Source: Cupriavidus cauae
GTDB taxonomy: Bacteria > Pseudomonadota > Gammaproteobacteria > Burkholderiales > Burkholderiaceae
Reading direction: 5' to 3'
NCBI RefSeq assembly: GCF_008632125.1
Contig: NZ_VWRN01000068.1
Location: 1-64,000, forward strand
Length of the DNA stretch: 64,000 nucleotides
Both the position numbers and the translations under genes were made by a program. Positions 59,345 through 64,000 of the stretch are shown one piece after another. Below the pieces are notes generated by a model. The model saw nothing but the letters and a program-made list of their open reading frames with translations, was not told where the DNA came from and searched no databases. Position 1 is the first letter of the stretch, and each line of letters opens with the position of its first letter.

Positions 59345-59362
59345 ATCGGACGGCGGAGGCGA

Positions 59363-59392
59363 TATACAGTCGCCCGGCAGCCGCCGTACAAT
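59363..59392 (+). promoter_or_regulatory. sigma70-like promoter of the GntR gene
   Basis: TATACA (59363-59368), 18-base spacer, TACAAT (59387-59392); predicted start point about 26 bases before the ATG at 59425. Confidence 0.5.
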
Positions 59393-59424
59393 AGGCGCTC
59401 CAACTGCCCGTATCCGACCCCATC

Positions 59425-60168
59425 ATGCCGCGAGCGAAAGCCGTCCGCCTCGACACCGACAGCCCCGCCGAACCGCTGGACGACGGCAAGGCCGCGTCCG
59501 GCATCCAGGTCGACGAGATCGCCGAGCGCATCCTGGTCGCGATCTGGGAGCACCGGCTGCCGCCCGGCACCAAGCTGGTCGAGGAGAAACTGGCCACTGT
59601 GTTTGGCGTCAGCCGGACCAAGGTGCGGCTGGCCTTTACCAAGCTCGCACACGAGGGCGTGGTGACGGTGTATCCGAACCGCGGCACCTTCGTCTCCAGC
59701 CCGAGCGTGCAGGAGGCCCGCCAGGTCCTGCATGCGCGGCGGCTGATCGAGCCCGAGCTCGCGCGCGACCTCGCGGCCGGCATGACGCGCGAGCGCCTGC
59801 GGCCGCTGCGCGCGATCACGCGCGACGAAGCGCAGGCGCGGCGCAAGAACGACCGGCGCACGATCATCCGGCTGTCCGGCGAATTCCATGCGCGGCTTGC
59901 CGATTTGTCGGAGAACCAGTACCTGGCCAGGTATCTGCGGGAGCTGTGCTCGCTGACCTGCCTGATCATCGCGCTGTACGACGCGCCGGGCGTGCCGTCC
60001 TGCCCGCATCACGAACACGACGACATTCTCGATGCGCTCGAAGCGGGAGACGGCGAGCGCGCGGCCACGCTGATGACCGAGCATCTGGCGCATGTCGAGA
60101 GCACCTTGCACCTGGACGCGCCGGCCGACGAAGAGGTCGACCTGGAGGCGGTGTTCGCCTCCGTGTAG
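59425..60168 (+). CDS. GntR-family (FCD domain) transcriptional regulator
   Basis: A 247-residue regulator. The N-terminal winged helix is IAERILVAIWEHRLPPGTKL, then LATVFGVSRTKVRLAFTKLA (about residues 28-90) with the wing VTVYPNRGTFVSSP. The C-terminal FCD ligand domain has the metal-binding His/Asp pattern (GEFHARLADL, HHEHDDILDAL). FCD regulators respond to carboxylic acids. It is convergent with the hydantoinase operon on its right and may control that or the nic transporter unit on its left. Confidence 0.9.
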   Translation: MPRAKAVRLDTDSPAEPLDDGKAASGIQVDEIAERILVAIWEHRLPPGTKLVEEKLATVFGVSRTKVRLAFTKLAHEGVVTVYPNRGTFVSSPSVQEARQVLHARRLIEPELARDLAAGMTRERLRPLRAITRDEAQARRKNDRRTIIRLSGEFHARLADLSENQYLARYLRELCSLTCLIIALYDAPGVPSCPHHEHDDILDALEAGDGERAATLMTEHLAHVESTLHLDAPADEEVDLEAVFASV

Positions 60169-60204
60169 CAAGGCGCCAACGCGCCGGGTCATCGGAGCAC
60201 CGAT

Positions 60205-60252
60205 GTGCGGACTGACCTGCGGTCTGGGGTGCGGACCGACGTGCGGGCTGCC
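60205..60252. repeat. 12-bp x 4 degenerate tandem array
   Basis: GTGCGGACTGAC, CTGCGGTCTGGG, GTGCGGACCGAC, GTGCGGGCTGCC at exact 12-base spacing, in the convergent gap between the GntR and racemase-like genes. Confidence 0.88.
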
Positions 60253-60275
60253 GACAACGACTGGCGAACGATGGG

Positions 60276-61019
60276 CTAACGATGCTCGATACGCGCCGCT
60301 AGCGCATCGGGCAGACCCAACGTGGACTTGGCATCGGGCCGGCGGAACGTGCCGGCGGTCGCCTTGCGCGTGTTCAGCGCGACCAGCCCCTCGGCCTGCT
60401 TGACGGCGGCCGCCATCTGGTCGACCACGGGCACCGGGATGCGGTCGCGCACCCGCGCCGCCAGCCCGGCCAACGGCGCACCGGCAAGGATCACCACATC
60501 GGCCTCGTCCTCGGTGACGGCGCGGTTGGCCAGCGCCACCAGCAACGCCTCCTTCTCGTCCTGCACATCCGATACCGACGCAAACGCGTCGTCGAGCATG
60601 CGGATGCCGGCCAGCCGGCCGCGCAGTCCGTGCATGTCGACGCATTCCTCGTACCACGGGCCCAGCGCGCGGGCGAAGGTGACGATGGCAAAGCGCCGTC
60701 CCAGCATGCAGGCACTGAGCATTGCGGCCTCGGCCATGCCGACGACCGGCAGGTCGAACAGTTCGCGCGCGCCCAGCAGGCCCGGATCGCCGAAGGCGGC
60801 GATGATCGCCGCATCGACGTTCGCATGGTGTTCGGCCAGCATCTCCAGCGCGATGGCGCCGCCGATCTGCGCCTCGGCACGGGTGGCGATATAGGGCACG
60901 CCGCGTGGCGCGGTCAGCGGCACCAGCTCGGTACCGGGCGCGGCGGCATCGCTGCCGGCGGCCATCAGCCGCGCCGTGATGCCTTCGCTGGTATTGGGAT
61001 TCAGGACAAGGATGCGCAT
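60276..61019 (-). CDS. HyuE-like Asp/Glu-racemase-superfamily protein lacking both cysteines
   Basis: A 247-residue protein of the hydantoin/allantoin racemase group. MRILVLNPNTSEGITARLMA is the family opening, followed by AIIAAFGDPGLLGARELFDL and VVGMAEAAMLSACMLG. Active members have a Cys in the (C)FGDPGL segment and another in the late GC(A/T)GM segment. Here these read AAFGDPG (Ala75) and LAGAPLAG (about 178-185), so two-cysteine racemisation looks impossible. A ligand-binding or other lyase/isomerase role is possible. It is the last gene of the hydantoinase-amidase operon, 53 bases after the amidase. Confidence 0.75.
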   Translation of the reverse strand: MRILVLNPNTSEGITARLMAAGSDAAAPGTELVPLTAPRGVPYIATRAEAQIGGAIALEMLAEHHANVDAAIIAAFGDPGLLGARELFDLPVVGMAEAAMLSACMLGRRFAIVTFARALGPWYEECVDMHGLRGRLAGIRMLDDAFASVSDVQDEKEALLVALANRAVTEDEADVVILAGAPLAGLAARVRDRIPVPVVDQMAAAVKQAEGLVALNTRKATAGTFRRPDAKSTLGLPDALAARIEHR

Positions 61020-61072
61020 GGTGTCTCGGGATGGAGTCGCGGGTTCGTCACGTGCGGGGAGCGGCCGTCGCC

Positions 61073-62497
61073 TCAGCCGGCCGCCAGCAGTTGTTCGACC
61101 AGGCGCGCGGCCGCCAGTACGCGCCAGTCGGCGCCGCGCGGGCCGGCGATCTGCAAGCCGACCGGCAGGCCGTCGCGCCCGGTGCCGCATGGCACCGAAA
61201 TCGCCGGCGCCTGGGCATGGTTGAAGAACGGCGTGAAGACGGCATGCGCCCGCGGTTCGACGGCGACGCCGCCGATCCGCTCGGGACCGAGCCGGTCGTT
61301 GGGCCAGGCCACGCACGGCGTGGTCGGGCACAGCAGCAGGTCATGCTCGGTGAAGAACGCCGCCAGGGCCAGGCCGATGCGGCGGCTCGCCTCGCGTGCG
61401 CGCGCTACCTCGGCGCCGCTCCACGACAGGCCGCGCTCGATCTGCCGCGCGATGTCCGGATCGAAGCGATCCGGGTCGCTTCGCCAGGCCTCGCCGTAGA
61501 GATTGGCCAGGCCGACATGCTGCAGCGGCATCAAGGCCGCCTCGCCGGCCCCTTCCGGCCAGGCCGGATCCTGCCGCGCGATGCGCAGCCCTGCCGCACG
61601 CAGGCGTGCCACCGCCGCCTCGAAGGCCTCGGCGACATCGTCGTCGACCGGTGTGTCCAGGCCCAGGCGCGGGCTGACCGCGATGCGAAGCCCCTCCAGC
61701 GGCTCGGCCGCAGCGCACTGAAAGCCCATGGAATCGGGATCGCGCGGATCGGGACCGCACAGCGCGCGGAACATCAGGGCAGCATCGTCGACCGTGCGCG
61801 TGATCGGCGCCATCACCTGGATGCCCGGAAACGCGTGCGGAAAGCCTGCGGCATCGGGAATGGCGCCGAAGGACGGCTTGAAGCCGACCACCCCCGCGTG
61901 CGCGGGCGGGCGCCGACTGGAGCCGCCGCCATCGGTGCCCAGCGCCAGCGGCGCCATGCCGGCGGCCACCGCCACCGCGCAACCGCCCGACGAGCCGCCG
62001 GCCGTCAGCGCGGTGTCCTGCGGATGGCGCGTCAGCCCGTAGACCTTGTTGGTGGTCAGGCCCTTGCAGGCGAATTCCGAGGTATTGCCCATGCCCAGCA
62101 CGATGGCGCCGGCCGCGCGCAGCCGCTCGACCGCGATGGCGTCCTCGGGCGCGACGAAGTGGCGGTACAGCAGCGAGCCCTGGGTCACGCGGCGGCCGCG
62201 CACCCACACCACGTCCTTGACAATCACGGGCACGCCGGCGAGCGGCGGCCGTTCGCCGGCGGCCAGGCGGCCGCGCAGTTGCGCGACGTCGGCCTCGACC
62301 AGATCGCGGCGCTCCTCGAAGACGGCATTGAGTTCACCGTTGCGCGCGTCGATGCGTGCCTGGAACGCCGACACCACCGCGCCGGGATCGAGCTCGCCGG
62401 CGTTGACCTGGGCCGCGATGCCAGAGGCGTTCGGGTACGGCGGCGCGGCATCGCGGTCATGGCCGCTGTCCTGCCGACTGCGATTCGGATGGGACAT
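61073..62497 (-). CDS. amidase-signature hydrolase
   Basis: A 474-residue amidase. The Ser-cisSer-Lys triad is visible: K94 in GVPVIVKDVVWVRG, S169/S170 in TAGGSSGGCAVAVAAG, and S193 in LGTDGGGSSRRPPAHAG. The C-terminal AQAPAISVPCGTGRDGLPVGLQ is typical. It hydrolyses a small amide to acid and ammonia in the cytoplasm. Here it follows a hydantoinase (stop and start share a base, TGATG), where it may act on the carbamoyl or amide product in place of an N-carbamoylase. That pairing is inference. Confidence 0.9.
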   Translation of the reverse strand: MSHPNRSRQDSGHDRDAAPPYPNASGIAAQVNAGELDPGAVVSAFQARIDARNGELNAVFEERRDLVEADVAQLRGRLAAGERPPLAGVPVIVKDVVWVRGRRVTQGSLLYRHFVAPEDAIAVERLRAAGAIVLGMGNTSEFACKGLTTNKVYGLTRHPQDTALTAGGSSGGCAVAVAAGMAPLALGTDGGGSSRRPPAHAGVVGFKPSFGAIPDAAGFPHAFPGIQVMAPITRTVDDAALMFRALCGPDPRDPDSMGFQCAAAEPLEGLRIAVSPRLGLDTPVDDDVAEAFEAAVARLRAAGLRIARQDPAWPEGAGEAALMPLQHVGLANLYGEAWRSDPDRFDPDIARQIERGLSWSGAEVARAREASRRIGLALAAFFTEHDLLLCPTTPCVAWPNDRLGPERIGGVAVEPRAHAVFTPFFNHAQAPAISVPCGTGRDGLPVGLQIAGPRGADWRVLAAARLVEQLLAAG

Positions 62498-63933
62498 CAA
62501 AGGCTTCCTCCCGAAGTCCGGTAACGCGGCTTTGCCATCTCCGGCAGCGCGCACGGCAGGAATTCGCCGTGTCCCGCCGTCGCCTGCATCTTGCCCTCGT
62601 GCGCGACGACCTTGCCGCGCACCAGCGTCGTGACCGGCCAGCCCTTGACGCGCGTGCCTTCGTACGGCGTGTAGTCGACCGCGTGATGCAGGTCGGCGTT
62701 GCGGATGACCACCTCGCGCTGCGGGTCCCAGATCGCCAGATCGGCGTCCGCGCCGATCGCGATGGTGCCCTTGCGCGGATGCAGTCCGTAGAGCTTGGCG
62801 GGGTTGGTCGACGTCAACGCGACAAACTGGTTCAGCGAAATGCGCCCGCCGCCGACGCCCTCGGAGAACAGCAGCGGCAGCCGCGTCTCCAGCCCGGGGA
62901 TGCCATTCGGAATATAGCGGAACGGCACCTCCTGCCCGCCCGGCTGCTTGCCTTGCGGATCGTCGTAGCGGAACGGCGCATGGTCCGACGAGAAGATCGT
63001 GAACAGGCCATCGGCCAGGCCGTCCCAGATCACCTCCTGGTTGGCGCGGTCGCGCGGCGGCGGGCTGCAGACGCATTTCGCGCCATGGTAGCCGGGCTGG
63101 TCGAGGTCCGATGCCGTCAGGAACAGGTACTGCGGGCACGTCTCGGCGAAGATCTTCATGCCGCGCGCGCGGCTCCAGCGGATCTGCTCGACCGCTTCGC
63201 GCCCCGACACATGGACGATCAGGATCGGCACATCGACCAGTTCCGAGAAGGTGATGGCGCGGTGCGTCGCCTCGCGCTCGATCGCCATCGGCCGCGCGAT
63301 GGCATGAAAGCGCGGCGCGGTCTTCTGCTCGGCCTCCAGCCGGTCGGTCAGCCAGGCGATGCAGTCGGAGTTTTCCGCGTGGATCATCACCAGCGCGCCT
63401 TCCTGGCGCGCCACCGTCAGCACGTCGAGGATTTCGCGGTCGTTAAGCTTCAGGTCGTCGTAGGTCATGTAGACCTTGAACGACGTGTAGCCCTTGCGGA
63501 TCAGGGAGGGCAGCTCGTCGCGCAGTACCGTCTCGGTCGGATCGGAGACGATCAGGTGGAAGGCGTAGTCCACCACGGCGCGCCCTTCGGCCCGGCGATG
63601 GTAGTCGGCCACGGCAGCACGCAGCGACTCGCCCTTTTCCTGCGCCGCAAACGGAATCACGGTGGTGGTGCCGCCGCACGCGGCCGAGATGGTGCCCGAC
63701 TCGAAGTCGTCCGCCATCTTCAGGCCGTCGGGCATCGGCTGGTCGAGGTGGCAATGCGCATCGACACCGCCCGGCAGCACCAGCTTGCCGCTCGCATCGA
63801 TCTCCTCGCGGGCACTGCCGAGGTCGTGGCCGAGCTGCACGATGCGGCCGCCGGCGATCGCGATGTCGCATTGCACGGTGTCGCTGGCGGTCACCACCGT
63901 GCCATTGCGGATCAGAAGGTCGAACTGTTTCAC
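62497..63933 (-). CDS. dihydropyrimidinase / D-hydantoinase family cyclic amidohydrolase
   Basis: A 478-residue TIM-barrel hydrolase that opens cyclic ureides (dihydropyrimidines, hydantoins, possibly allantoin-like rings). Metal ligands are HCH in GGVDAHCHLDQP, the carbamylated Lys in YTSFKVYMTYDD, His in VMIHAENSD, His in ILIVHVSGREA, and Asp in FTIFSSDHAPFRY. CPQYLFLTASDL is also typical. Start chosen at GTG 63933 (VKQFDLLIRNGTVVTA), which matches the family N-terminus; a GTG at 63969 is also open. It heads the visible part of the leftward operon. Confidence 0.9.
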   Translation of the reverse strand: MKQFDLLIRNGTVVTASDTVQCDIAIAGGRIVQLGHDLGSAREEIDASGKLVLPGGVDAHCHLDQPMPDGLKMADDFESGTISAACGGTTTVIPFAAQEKGESLRAAVADYHRRAEGRAVVDYAFHLIVSDPTETVLRDELPSLIRKGYTSFKVYMTYDDLKLNDREILDVLTVARQEGALVMIHAENSDCIAWLTDRLEAEQKTAPRFHAIARPMAIEREATHRAITFSELVDVPILIVHVSGREAVEQIRWSRARGMKIFAETCPQYLFLTASDLDQPGYHGAKCVCSPPPRDRANQEVIWDGLADGLFTIFSSDHAPFRYDDPQGKQPGGQEVPFRYIPNGIPGLETRLPLLFSEGVGGGRISLNQFVALTSTNPAKLYGLHPRKGTIAIGADADLAIWDPQREVVIRNADLHHAVDYTPYEGTRVKGWPVTTLVRGKVVAHEGKMQATAGHGEFLPCALPEMAKPRYRTSGGSL

Positions 63934-63982
63934 GGGTATCTCATTACGGTTGTTGTTCTGGCGCGGCACACGCGGCGCTCGT

Positions 63983-64000
63983 TCAGCGTGCGGCCTCGTT
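63983..64000 (-). other. possible 3' end of a further gene of the hydantoinase operon
   Basis: Reading leftward from the right edge, NEAAR-stop ends at 63983, 50 bases before the hydantoinase start. Five codons are too few to call a gene; recorded only because an upstream co-directional gene would be expected here. Confidence 0.2.

Overview
The window is a dense, GC-rich chromosomal stretch (64 kb, about 56 genes, no rRNA, tRNA, phage or IS genes seen). The gene families point to a betaproteobacterium of the order Burkholderiales (Alcaligenaceae or Burkholderiaceae-like): orphan Bug/TctC tricarboxylate-type receptors, many HAAT-type (branched-chain amino acid-like) ABC importers, a Bordetella/Pseudomonas-type nic cluster and a folE-BLUF pair. 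The genus cannot be read from the sequence alone.

Region 1 (1-9.6 kb) is an exopolysaccharide island of the colanic-acid type. It makes GDP-fucose from mannose-1-phosphate (manC, gmd, fcl) and holds two glycosyltransferases (wcaI-like, GT2), a left-handed beta-helix acyltransferase, a Wzy/ligase-like membrane protein and a Wzx-like flippase. These lie in three transcription units. Region 2 (9.6-20 kb) has a small envelope operon (WxxGxW-repeat protein plus a 39-residue His-rich lipoprotein). It is followed by an RpiR regulator divergent from a two-gene inositol fragment (iolC-DUF2090 fusion, iolB), two Bug receptors, a CynX-like MFS carrier with a nucleoside deaminase, and a LysR regulator.

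Region 3 (20-34 kb) is the least explained system. A MarR regulator with a metallo-beta-lactamase-fold protein diverges from one long operon encoding a COG3964-like amidohydrolase, a three-subunit molybdenum hydroxylase (L-M-S order), a CoxG-like protein, a complete HAAT ABC importer and a diverged DUF1116 (AllG-like) protein. The intergenic region carries two near-identical 25-bp elements. The set looks like uptake, hydroxylation and hydrolysis of a carbonyl or N-heterocyclic compound whose identity is unknown. Region 4 (34-45 kb) has folE-BLUF behind a good sigma70 promoter, small envelope and enzyme genes, a second HAAT importer with a fused permease, and a MEDS-PAS hybrid histidine kinase.

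Region 5 (45-59 kb) is a full aerobic nicotinate pathway: nicA with two NicB proteins (nicotinate to 6-hydroxynicotinate), nicC (to 2,5-dihydroxypyridine), nicX, nicD, nicF and nicE (to fumarate), a NicT-like transporter and NicR/NicS-like regulators. The nicE-nicC divergent promoters each overlap the same AGTGT/ACACT palindrome. Region 6 (59-64 kb) has a GntR regulator and a hydantoinase-amidase-racemase-like operon that runs off the right edge.

A signature runs through the whole window. Short degenerate tandem arrays, most often of 12-bp period, sit between genes and, with units divisible by three, inside reading frames.
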